From positions 1-6,022 of the forward strand of contig JAFAFN010000205.1 of assembly GCA_023423475.1 (NCBI GenBank): a stretch of DNA of 6,022 nucleotides. The letters run 5' to 3'. A program made the position numbers and the translations under genes. Shown in pieces: positions 1-5,609 of this stretch. The notes below the pieces were generated by a model that searched no databases, was not told where the DNA came from, and saw only the letters and a program-made list of their open reading frames with translations. The stretch is from Actinomycetes bacterium. GTDB lineage: Bacteria; Actinomycetota; Acidimicrobiia; Acidimicrobiales; Microtrichaceae. Each line of letters starts with the position of its first letter. The first letter of the stretch is position 1.

Positions 1-690
1 ACGCCCAGCTGCAGTCGATCTACGAGGAGTACACCGCGAAGATCCGTGCGGTCGCCCCGGAGATGGCCGTGTGGTGGGCGCCGTTCAACTGGGGCGCACC
101 GTTCCAGGGCTCCGCAGGACCGTCGACGGACCGCGTCGGGCTGACCTACCACTCGTACTGCCTGCACACCGACGGCGGAGAACCCGTCGCACCCGAGCCG
201 CTCGAGCACGCGCTGTGCGGCGGGGTCTACGAGGTGCAGACCGATGATGCGCTCGCGCTCGGTCGCTCGTGGGACGCACCCGTGCTGCTGGGTGAGTTCG
301 GCGCCTCGGCGAGCCCGCTCAACACAACACGCCTCACGCAGCTCGCCGACCGCGACCAGCTGTCGTGGATGTACTGGGACGACAACTACTACCGCCAGGC
401 ACCCGAGGTCGTGAGGACGGACCTGGTGCGCACCTACCCACAGGCGGTCGCCGGGACCGTGACGGCGCAGCGGTTCGATCCCGCGTCCGGCACCTTCGAG
501 CTCCGCTACGTGCCCGGACCACTCGATCGACGCGCCGACCAGCGTCGTGGTGCCGACCGAGGCCTATCCGGACGGCTACGACGTGTCGGTGACCGGCGCG
601 ACGGTGAGCTCCGCACCCGATGCAGGCCGGCTCATCCTGGACGCAGAGAACGGCGTCGAGCTGGTCACGCTCCGGGTCACACGCCGCTGA
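1..690 (+). CDS. GH5-family glycosidase (endoglycosylceramidase-like), C-terminal part, apparent frameshift
   Basis: The 5' end lies outside the window. Reading from base 3, the protein shows the later half of a GH5 TIM barrel: a His-Ser-Tyr motif (codons 150-158), then LLGEFGAS, whose Glu (codon 294-296) fits the GH5 catalytic nucleophile, then SWMYWDDN with the conserved active-site Trp region. The acid/base Glu must lie upstream. After the barrel comes a beta-rich tail like the C-terminal domain of endoglycoceramidases (TVTAQRFDP, FELRYVP). At 513-516 the frame breaks. The original frame turns arginine-rich and runs to a stop at 731. The frame one base later (514-690) continues naturally with PDHSIDAPTSVVVP and PDGYDVSV and ends in VTLRVTRR. 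One extra C in a short C run would explain it. Family enzymes cleave beta-glycosidic bonds, often of glycolipids, and are usually secreted; the substrate here is not provable. This is either a decayed gene or a base-call error. Confidence 0.8.
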
Positions 691-696
691 AGGACA

Positions 697-714
697 CCAC
701 CGCCATCCTGGTGG
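697..714. terminator. Weak stem-loop between convergent genes
   Basis: CCACCG (697-702) pairs with TGGTGG (709-714) across a 6-base loop, with one G-T pair. It lies between the corrected glycosidase stop (690) and the lipoprotein stop (728), where a bidirectional terminator would be expected. No T tract follows on either strand, so the terminator role is inferred from position and is weak. Confidence 0.25.
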
Positions 715-727
715 ACCCCGCTCACCC

Positions 728-1282
728 CTAGTTCGTCGGGCAGTCGAAGTGGTCGAAGTCCGCCCACATCCACGAGTCGATGATCGCCTCGGCGTCGCTG
801 GGCTCCGGCCCGTCGAGCACGATCGTCGACGCGGTCCAGGTCGTCGTCGCACCCGCGGCGATCTCGAAGTCGTCGGTGAAGCCCATGGCGTCCATCGCGC
901 CGTCCACGCGGACGTCGACGAAGACGCCGGTGACCGGGGCGTCGGTCCCGTTCTCGAGCGTGCCGGCGAGCTCGACCATCCACGTCCCGGTGTCGAACTC
1001 GTCGGTCGCCTCGATCGAGGTCACCTCGACGGCCAGCTCACCGGACGGGCACGGCACGTCCTTGCCACCCGGGAACTGGCCATCCGGGAACTCGCCGGCC
1101 GCGAACTCGTCAGCCGGGAACTCCTCGCCGGCCGTGGGCCCGTCATCGACCGCCGGGCGCGACTCGGACCGCCGTGACGCCGTGACCTCGTTCGAGGTGG
1201 AGCACCCGACGAGGAGACCCGCGACGAGCGCGGCCAGCGCGATGCATCGTCCCGCGGTCGTCGTCGATCGAGCTGTCCTCAC
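728..1282 (-). CDS. Predicted secreted lipoprotein with pentapeptide repeat
   Basis: The N terminus is a lipoprotein signal: an arginine-containing start, a hydrophobic stretch (IALAALVAGLLVG), then the lipobox LLVGC with the lipidated Cys at residue 27. A low-complexity linker follows, with four pentapeptides of the type xEFPx (residues 53-72), then a beta-rich domain of about 105 residues. That domain has a pattern reminiscent of FxLYD or DUF4352-type extracellular domains (LAGTLENGTDAPVTGVFVDV, then FEIAAGATTTW). Two mature-domain cysteines, near residues 78 and 181, could form a disulfide. Two GTG codons are adjacent, at 1283-1285 and 1280-1282. The second sits 7 bases after GGAGG and 4 after AGGAGG, so I prefer it; the first would add one residue. 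The gene is divergent from the amidohydrolase gene. Its function is unknown and it probably acts at the outer face of the membrane. Confidence 0.8.
   Translation of the reverse strand: MRTARSTTTAGRCIALAALVAGLLVGCSTSNEVTASRRSESRPAVDDGPTAGEEFPADEFAAGEFPDGQFPGGKDVPCPSGELAVEVTSIEATDEFDTGTWMVELAGTLENGTDAPVTGVFVDVRVDGAMDAMGFTDDFEIAAGATTTWTASTIVLDGPEPSDAEAIIDSWMWADFDHFDCPTN
1069..1128 (-). repeat. Four in-frame 15-bp tandem repeats in the lipoprotein gene
   Basis: Four consecutive 15-base units start at 1069, 1084, 1099 and 1114 on the plus strand. Each opens with CCGGGAACT or CCGCGAACT. On the coding (minus) strand they encode EEFPA, DEFAA, GEFPD and GQFPG. The unit length is a multiple of three, so gain or loss of units would keep the frame. 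The repeat lies in the linker between the lipid anchor and the folded domain. Confidence 0.85.
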
Positions 1283-1286
1283 CACG

Positions 1287-1295
1287 CCTCCTCCC
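1287..1295 (-). promoter_or_regulatory. Ribosome binding site that decides the lipoprotein start
   Basis: GGGAGGAGG on the minus strand is a strong Shine-Dalgarno sequence. Spacing to the first GTG (1285) is 4 bases from GGAGG and only 1 from AGGAGG. Spacing to the second GTG (1282) is 7 and 4. This favours initiation at 1282. Confidence 0.65.
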
Positions 1296-1336
1296 GGTCG
1301 CCGTCATCCTGCCACGACCCGCCGGCGCGACCGCCC

Positions 1337-1342
1337 TACCGT
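1337..1342 (+). promoter_or_regulatory. Candidate -10 box for a leaderless amidohydrolase mRNA
   Basis: TACCGT fits the actinobacterial TANNNT -10 pattern and lies exactly 6 bases before ATG 1349. No Shine-Dalgarno sequence is visible there. Transcription would start at or next to the start codon. No clear -35 box is seen. Confidence 0.4.
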
Positions 1343-1348
1343 CTCGCC

Positions 1349-3100
1349 ATGGCGTCGACGTCCTCTCCCCCACGGCACCTCGTGCACTCCGGTGGCTGCG
1401 GCTGCGGTGGCCCGCTGCTCGCCGGCCTCGCCGCGCTGACACCACGGGCCGGTGCACCGCGCCGGGATCCGGAGCGAGGCGCACCTCCGACGGGCACGGT
1501 GGTGATCCGCGGTGCGACCGTCCTGCCCGTCGACGCCGACTTCACCGAGGCCGAGGCCATCGCGATCCGTGGCGACCGGATCCTCGCGGTCGGCCGCACC
1601 GACGACGTCATGCTCGCCGCCGGCCCCGATGCTCTCGTGATCGACCGCCCTGGGGTGACGATCCTGCCGGGTTTCATCGAGCCGCACGCCCATCTCCTGC
1701 CGACCGCGATGCTGCGCACCTGGCACGACGTCGGCCCGTTCGTGTTCGACACCGTCGACGAGGCGATCGACCACCTCCCCCACGTCGCGCGCGAGCTCGA
1801 GCCGGGGCAGTGGTTGACCGGGCGCCAGTTCGACCCGTCGCTGCAACGTGGGCCCGACGTGCTCACCGCCGACCTGCTCGACCGGGTCTCGACCGAGATC
1901 CCGGTGGTCGTGACCAACGCGTCGCTGCACTTCGCCTACGCGAACCACGCGGCGCTCACGGCGGCGGGCATCGACCGGAGCACGCCGGACATCCCCCACT
2001 CCCCGTACGGCCGGGCGGCCGACGGCTCACCGAACGGCGTCCTCGTGGGGCAGGGCGCCATGCTCAGCGTCATGGCGCACAACCCCGCCCTCGGCGCACT
2101 CGACCTGGTCGAGCAGGCCCGAGCGGTCGCGAGACGAGCGTCGAGCGTGGGCGTCACGACCATCTGCGACCAGGGCACGGGCTTCCTGCTCGGCAACGGC
2201 GACGTCGAGCTGTACCGCACGCTCGCCGAGGGCGACCAGCTCACCACCCGGCTGCGCTATTCGGTGCACGACAGCCGTGCAGCGGTCTTCGACGAGGCAG
2301 GCCTCGCTCCGGGCGACGGCGACGACCTCATCCGCGCCACAGGGTGGAAGATCGTCTCGGACGGGTCGAACCAGGGCCGCACCGGCCACCTTCGTGAGCC
2401 CTACCTCGGCACCGAGGACCGCGGACTGCCCTACGTCGAACACGACGAGCTGGTCGAGACCGCTCGGCAACGGGCCGCCGAGGGGTGGCAGCTCGTCATC
2501 CACGCCAACGGCGACCGGGCGATCGACGACACCCTCGATGCGCTCACCGAGGCGGTCGACGCCGGCACCGCGGCCGGACACCACGACCCGCGCCATCGCA
2601 TCGAGCACTGCTCGCTGCTGCACGACGAGCACATCGAACGCATCGCGGGGTTGGGAGCGTCGCCGTCGTTCCTGATCGGCCACGTCCACTACTGGGGTCA
2701 GGCGTTCCGCGACGAGATCCTCGGTGCCGAGCGTGCCGATCTGCTCGACCGAACGGCGTCGTGCAGCGCTGCCGGCGTGCGCTGGACGCTGCACTCCGAC
2801 GAGTCGGTCACCCCGATCGATCCGCTGCGCTGCATCCACAACGCGGTGACCAGGGAGCTGTGGCGCGAACCCGGGACCACCCTGACCCCCGCCGAACGGG
2901 TGCCGGTCGAGGACGCGATCCGGGCGATGACCTCGGATGCTGCATGGCAGTGCCACAGCGATCACGAGATCGGATCCCTCGAGGCCGGCAAGTTCGCCGA
3001 CCTCGTCGTGCTCGCCGAGGATCCACGTCGGGTGGACCCGTCGCGGCTCGACCGGATCGAGGTGCTCGAGACCTGGATGGGCGGCGTTCGGCGTCATTGA
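1349..3100 (+). CDS. Amidohydrolase, YtcJ-like (Amidohydrolase_3 family)
   Basis: This 583-residue metal-dependent hydrolase has the family layout. A small beta domain comes first (from about residue 50, VVIRGATVLPVD), then LPGFIEPHAH with the metal-binding HxH (His113, His115), then GWKIVSDGSNQG (Lys334), VIHANGD (His385), RIEHC (His420) and HSDE (Asp484). The protein closes with GSLEAGKFADLVVL, the returning beta-domain strand. These residues match the expected binuclear or mononuclear metal ligands, so it should be active. The family cleaves amide-type or similar C-N bonds (formamides, imides); the substrate cannot be read from sequence and the protein is probably cytoplasmic. Residues 1-48 form an extra N-terminal segment with a Cys-Gly-Cys motif. 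A GTG at 1499 would give the bare domain, but the ATG is favoured by coding-like codon use and by a TANNNT box 6 bases upstream. The gene ends 21 bases from the convergent ohrR stop. Confidence 0.9.
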   Translation: MASTSSPPRHLVHSGGCGCGGPLLAGLAALTPRAGAPRRDPERGAPPTGTVVIRGATVLPVDADFTEAEAIAIRGDRILAVGRTDDVMLAAGPDALVIDRPGVTILPGFIEPHAHLLPTAMLRTWHDVGPFVFDTVDEAIDHLPHVARELEPGQWLTGRQFDPSLQRGPDVLTADLLDRVSTEIPVVVTNASLHFAYANHAALTAAGIDRSTPDIPHSPYGRAADGSPNGVLVGQGAMLSVMAHNPALGALDLVEQARAVARRASSVGVTTICDQGTGFLLGNGDVELYRTLAEGDQLTTRLRYSVHDSRAAVFDEAGLAPGDGDDLIRATGWKIVSDGSNQGRTGHLREPYLGTEDRGLPYVEHDELVETARQRAAEGWQLVIHANGDRAIDDTLDALTEAVDAGTAAGHHDPRHRIEHCSLLHDEHIERIAGLGASPSFLIGHVHYWGQAFRDEILGAERADLLDRTASCSAAGVRWTLHSDESVTPIDPLRCIHNAVTRELWREPGTTLTPAERVPVEDAIRAMTSDAAWQCHSDHEIGSLEAGKFADLVVLAEDPRRVDPSRLDRIEVLETWMGGVRRH

Positions 3101-3121
3101 GCCGAGGAGCGGCGGCGACCG

Positions 3122-3586
3122 TCAGCCTGCTGCCTCCAGTTCCGACGTGGCGTCGATCGACTCGACGAGACGCTTCGCCGAGTCGCGCAACGTCAGCAAC
3201 GTCGGTAGATCGATCCCCATCGCCGCGATCACGCAGCCGGGCACGTCGACCGCACGTTCCTGCAGGTTCCGACCGTCGTCGGTGAGGGTGACCAGGACGC
3301 GCCGTTCGTCCACGGGGTCACGACGACGGTCGACCAGTCCCGTCGTCTCGAGCCGCTTGAGCAGCGGCGTCAGCGTGCCGCTGTCGAGGTGAAGCCGAGC
3401 CCCCAGATCTCCGACGCTCGTGGGGCCGTCGGACTCCCAGAGCACGAGCATCGTCAGGTACTGCGGGTACGTCAGGCCGAGCTCGGCGAGCAGTGGCCCG
3501 TAGAGGCGGGTGATCGCACGGCTGACGTCGTACAGGGCGAAGCAGACCTGCTCGTCGAGCTGCAGCTGCGGGTGCTGTGCGGCCAT
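3122..3586 (-). CDS. ohrR: OhrR, organic-hydroperoxide-sensing MarR-family repressor
   Basis: The 154-residue protein matches OhrR along its length. LDEQVCFALYDVSRAITRLY carries the peroxide-sensing Cys15. Tyr29 and Tyr40 (in GLTYPQYL) sit where OhrR tyrosines hydrogen-bond that Cys. Next come the winged helix (SVGDLGARLHLDSGTLTPLLKRLE, residues about 57-80) and the wing with DERR (93-96). In the family, reduced OhrR represses ohr; oxidation of the Cys by an organic peroxide releases the DNA. A second Cys, Cys118 (VPGCV), could be a resolving Cys, though it is slightly displaced from its usual place. I chose ATG 3586 because the protein then has a normal OhrR N terminus and TATCAT lies 6 bases upstream, suggesting a leaderless mRNA. 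A GTG at 3607 would add seven atypical residues. The gene is divergent from ohr and its promoter overlaps the operator, so it is probably autoregulated. Confidence 0.93.
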   Translation of the reverse strand: MAAQHPQLQLDEQVCFALYDVSRAITRLYGPLLAELGLTYPQYLTMLVLWESDGPTSVGDLGARLHLDSGTLTPLLKRLETTGLVDRRRDPVDERRVLVTLTDDGRNLQERAVDVPGCVIAAMGIDLPTLLTLRDSAKRLVESIDATSELEAAG

Positions 3587-3592
3587 GTCGCC

Positions 3593-3598
3593 ATGATA
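3593..3598 (-). promoter_or_regulatory. Candidate -10 box of ohrR
   Basis: The minus strand reads TATCAT, then six bases, then the ATG at 3586, a leaderless arrangement. The -35 is uncertain: TTGAAT at 3618-3623 (19-base spacer) or TTGTCA at 3613-3618 (14-base spacer). Either choice falls inside the OhrR operator. Confidence 0.5.
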
Positions 3599-3611
3599 TC
3601 GGAACACCGCG

Positions 3612-3639
3612 TTGACAATTCAATTGTGCACAATATGAT
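3612..3639 (+). promoter_or_regulatory. Sigma-70-type promoter of ohr
   Basis: TTGACA (3612-3617), a 16-base spacer, then TATGAT (3634-3639): a perfect -35 and a five-of-six -10. This is much nearer consensus than any other promoter in the window and is markedly AT-rich against its surroundings. Transcription should start around 3646, leaving a leader of about 30 bases before ohr. A strong promoter held down by a repressor fits peroxide-induced expression. Confidence 0.8.
3615..3634. promoter_or_regulatory. OhrR operator: two overlapping inverted repeats
   Basis: ACAATT-C-AATTGT (3615-3627) is a perfect 13-base inverted repeat that matches the known OhrR box core (TACAATT-N-AATTGTA as remembered). 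Its right arm also forms a perfect 12-base palindrome, ATTGTGCACAAT (3623-3634), giving three alternating half-sites. The element spans the ohr -35 end, spacer and first -10 base, and covers the likely ohrR -35. Bound OhrR should therefore block both promoters. Confidence 0.8.
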
Positions 3640-3664
3640 GCGTCTCGATCTCATCCCGACCTCC

Positions 3665-3670
3665 AAGGAG
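3665..3670 (+). promoter_or_regulatory. Ribosome binding site of ohr
   Basis: AAGGAG is followed by six bases and the ATG at 3677. This fixes the ohr start against upstream in-frame codons reaching back to 3389, and it sits downstream of the ohr promoter. Confidence 0.8.
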
Positions 3671-3676
3671 TTCACC

Positions 3677-4087
3677 ATGGACGCGCTCTACACCGTCACC
3701 GTCACCGCGACGGGCGACGGACGCAACGGCCACACCGAGAGCGAGGACGGCCTGCTCGACGTCGACGTGCGCGTGCCGGTCTCGATGGGCGGGCCCGGAG
3801 GCGCCACCAACCCCGAGCAGCTCTTCGCCGCCGGCTACTCGGCGTGCTTCCACTCGGCGCTGAAGGTCGTCGCCGACGGAGCCGACCTCTCCGACTCCGC
3901 GGTGTCGGCCACCGTGAGCATCGGCACGCTCGACTCGGGTGGATTCGGCCTGGCGGTCGAGCTCGACGTGCACGCACCGGCGCTCGACCACGACACCGCA
4001 CTGGCACTCGTCGAGAAGGCCCACCAGGTCTGCCCCTACTCGAACGCCACCAGGGGCAACATCGACGTGCAGCTCCGGGTCGTCTGA
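3677..4087 (+). CDS. ohr: Ohr, organic hydroperoxide resistance peroxidase (OsmC/Ohr family)
   Basis: The 136-residue length and motifs are typical of Ohr. The start MDALYTVTVTATGDGRNGHTE carries the Arg16 region, equivalent to the active-site Arg. NPEQLFAAGYSACFHSAL carries Glu47 and the peroxidatic Cys57. VCPYSNATRGN carries the resolving Cys119. Ohr is a cytoplasmic, thiol-dependent peroxidase that reduces organic and fatty-acid hydroperoxides; in other bacteria it is recycled by lipoylated proteins. All catalytic residues are present, so it should be active. The start is fixed by a Shine-Dalgarno sequence 6 bases upstream and by the promoter at 3612-3639. It is transcribed away from ohrR, whose operator lies in the shared 90-base gap. 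Both Cys motifs and the adjacent OhrR make Ohr a better call than OsmC. Confidence 0.95.
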   Translation: MDALYTVTVTATGDGRNGHTESEDGLLDVDVRVPVSMGGPGGATNPEQLFAAGYSACFHSALKVVADGADLSDSAVSATVSIGTLDSGGFGLAVELDVHAPALDHDTALALVEKAHQVCPYSNATRGNIDVQLRVV

Positions 4088-4105
4088 CCCGGGTTCGTCC
4101 GGGTC
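4086..4105 (+). terminator. Stem-loop at the ohr stop codon
   Basis: GACCCGG (4086-4092) pairs perfectly with CCGGGTC (4099-4105) across a 6-base loop, GTTCGT. It begins inside the ohr stop codon. No T tract follows. GC-rich bacteria often use such U-less hairpins, so a terminator or mRNA-protecting role is plausible but unproven. Confidence 0.4.
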
Positions 4106-4175
4106 GCGTCGGGCGCCGAGCGACTCCTGGTACAACGAGCACTCAGGTCGAACGGCCCATGTGCCGATGGGGAGA

Positions 4176-4192
4176 GTGTGTTCAGGACACAC
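4176..4192 (+). promoter_or_regulatory. Inverted repeat covering the start codon of the unknown gene
   Basis: GTGTGT (4176-4181), loop TCAGG, then ACACAC (4187-4192): a perfect 6-bp stem. The left arm contains the proposed GTG start (4178-4180), and the weak Shine-Dalgarno GGGGAG lies just 5' at 4169-4174. In RNA the start would be paired, which could reduce translation. It could equally be a small dyad operator or chance. Confidence 0.35.
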
Positions 4193-4603
4193 CCCAATGC
4201 ACGAGATCTCAAACGTCACGTCACCGAGCTCCCCGTGGAGTTCCAGGTGTGGCGGCTCGGGGAGCACTGGTCCGTCGTCGGACCGTCCGGGATCTTCGTG
4301 GTGGGGCGATCCACCGGCGACGTGGCCGAGTCCGCGGCGCAGACCGCCGCGCTCGCCCATGAGCTGCGTGCAGCGCTGTCCGAGACGATGATGTGGGTGC
4401 CCTTCGTCGACGCCATCGTCGTCGCCGACCGAGAGCACCACGACCTGGCGTGCACGGTCGTCGAGCTCGACGTCCTGCCCCATGCGATCGCATCGGGCAT
4501 GGGGATGCTCGACGCCACCGCCACCGCACAGGTGTCGCGGGAGATGCCCAGGGCGATCCTCGCCCTGCGGGACTCATCGCGCCGGCCGCTCGACCCTGCC
4601 TGA
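4178..4603 (+). CDS. Unknown protein with faint NERD-like core
   Basis: I do not firmly recognise this 141-residue protein. It has no signal peptide or membrane segment. Its centre reads HWSVVGPSGIFVVGRSTGD (residues 30-48), like the strand 'vvGPgGvfvv' of NERD (nuclease-related) domains. A helix follows (AAQTAALAHELRAAL), then VPFVDAIVVADREHHDLACTVVELDVL, like the later NERD strands. The acidic and Lys residues expected for nuclease activity are absent (Trp/Ser and Arg/Ser occupy those places), so if related it is probably not a nuclease. GTG 4178 is the only reasonable start in a frame open from 4088. Its Shine-Dalgarno sequence (GGGGAG) is only 3 bases away, and the first dozen codons are less GC-rich than the rest, so the true start is uncertain. 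The alpha/beta hydrolase starts 37 bases downstream and may be co-transcribed. Confidence 0.65.
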   Translation: MFRTHPNARDLKRHVTELPVEFQVWRLGEHWSVVGPSGIFVVGRSTGDVAESAAQTAALAHELRAALSETMMWVPFVDAIVVADREHHDLACTVVELDVLPHAIASGMGMLDATATAQVSREMPRAILALRDSSRRPLDPA

Positions 4604-4640
4604 GCGCACGACCGTCCCCAGCCGGTGGCACACTGCTGCG

Positions 4641-5552
4641 ATGAGCCGGAGCACTCCCCCACCTCTCGACTGGCCGCTGCCCGACCCCGTCACGGTCACC
4701 TCGTCCGACGGCACCCGGCTCGCCACCTACGACCTGCCCTCCGACCCCGATGCGGCGGGTGAGGTCCTGTTCGTGCACGCGACCGGCTTCTGCGCCGGCG
4801 TGTGGGGGCCGGTCGCCTCGCACTTCTCCGGCATGCGCCGCAGTGCGCTCGACGTCCGGGGCCACGGCCGCTCCGCCGTGCCCGAGGCCGGGATGCACTG
4901 GTCCGGCACCGCCCAGGACGTCCTCGCGACGATCGATGCGCTCGGGTTGGAGCGCCCGTTCGGGATCGGCCACTCGATGGGCGGCGCCTCGCTGATCCTC
5001 GCCGAGCAGGCTCGACCCGGGACCTTCCGGGGGCTCTGGATCTTCGAACCGATCATCTTCCCGAAGGTGCTGGCCGACGCAGGCGACAACCCGCTCGTCG
5101 CCGGGGCGCGCCGCCGCCGAGCAGACTTCGACTCTGCCTCGGCGGCCTACGACAACTTCTCGTCGAAGCCGCCGTTCTCGGTACTCGACCCGCAAGCGCT
5201 CGCCGCCTATGTCGAGTACGGCTTCGAGACCCTCGACGACGGCACGGTCACACTGCGCTGCCGCCCCGAGGTCGAGGCCGCCACCTACGAGATGGGCCCG
5301 CAGCACGACGCGTTCGAGCACCTGGGCGGGGTGCGCTGCCCCGTGACGGTCGCACGGGGCGGTGACAGCGGTCCCGGACCTGCTGCGCTGGTGCCGGGGA
5401 TCGTCGACGGACTGGCCGACGGCCGCATCGACGAGCATCCCGAGCTCGGCCACTTCGGACCGCTCGAGGATCCCGGGCGCATCGCCGCATCGATCGCCGA
5501 CGCGATCGCCACCTCGACGGATCGCCAGGGCAGCGTCGACGGCGACGCCTGA
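4641..5552 (+). CDS. Alpha/beta-fold hydrolase
   Basis: The 303-residue protein has the standard alpha/beta hydrolase order. LFVHATGF (residues 43-50) is the oxyanion-hole loop. DVRGHGRS (71-78) is a conserved turn, and GHSMGG gives nucleophile Ser112. FRGLWIFEPIIFP (129-141) leads into a lid region rich in Arg and Tyr. VARGGDSG (238-244) offers Asp242 as a candidate acid. ELGHFGPLEDP supplies catalytic His271. The triad looks complete, so it should be an active esterase, lipase or related hydrolase; the substrate is unknown. There is no signal peptide, so it is probably cytoplasmic. The ATG at 4641 is chosen because upstream residues in the same frame are Arg/Pro-rich shadow of the previous gene, and the conserved fold begins soon after. 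No Shine-Dalgarno sequence is visible; CACACT lies 6 bases before the ATG, a poor -10. Co-transcription with the gene at 4178 is possible. Confidence 0.88.
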   Translation: MSRSTPPPLDWPLPDPVTVTSSDGTRLATYDLPSDPDAAGEVLFVHATGFCAGVWGPVASHFSGMRRSALDVRGHGRSAVPEAGMHWSGTAQDVLATIDALGLERPFGIGHSMGGASLILAEQARPGTFRGLWIFEPIIFPKVLADAGDNPLVAGARRRRADFDSASAAYDNFSSKPPFSVLDPQALAAYVEYGFETLDDGTVTLRCRPEVEAATYEMGPQHDAFEHLGGVRCPVTVARGGDSGPGPAALVPGIVDGLADGRIDEHPELGHFGPLEDPGRIAASIADAIATSTDRQGSVDGDA

Positions 5553-5596
5553 CGCAGCTGCGGGTGACCGGCCGCTCCGCTGTCCCACCGCCGCCG

Positions 5597-5602
5597 TAAC
5601 AT
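5597..5602 (+). promoter_or_regulatory. Candidate -10 box for a leaderless RecB-family mRNA
   Basis: TAACAT, a good TANNNT -10, lies 7 bases before ATG 5610, which has no Shine-Dalgarno sequence. No -35 is evident at normal spacing. The gene may therefore have its own promoter despite the 57-base gap from the hydrolase. Confidence 0.45.
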
Positions 5603-5609
5603 CGTCCCC

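Noticed and set aside
780..1439. Plus-strand open frames across the lipoprotein gene, one with a repeat-like RELA/REL pattern
   Set aside because: The repeat is the reverse reading of the lipoprotein pentapeptide repeat. The minus strand has the lipobox and a strong ribosome binding site; the plus frames have neither.
2027..3097. Minus-strand open frame of about 356 codons opposite the amidohydrolase
   Set aside because: It mirrors the amidohydrolase codons, has no family motif and lacks a supporting ribosome binding site. It is a shadow of the real gene.
3101..3113. GCCG-AGGAG-CGGC mini hairpin between the convergent amidohydrolase and ohrR genes
   Set aside because: A stem of only 4 bp in GC-rich DNA, with no T tract, is not distinguishable from chance.
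3389..3676. N-terminal extension of ohr back to an upstream ATG at 3389
   Set aside because: It would run through ohrR in antisense and across the ohr promoter. The Shine-Dalgarno sequence at 3665-3670 and the normal Ohr N terminus fix the start at 3677.
4482..4640. Upstream start for the alpha/beta hydrolase overlapping the previous gene
   Set aside because: The added 53 residues are Arg/Pro-rich and read out of frame through the previous gene's coding sequence; no family resemblance is present before 4641.
5553..5562. CGCAGCTGCG palindrome just after the hydrolase stop
   Set aside because: The palindrome has no loop bases, so it is a poor terminator hairpin. A 10-base palindrome by chance is plausible at this GC content and no partner site is seen.
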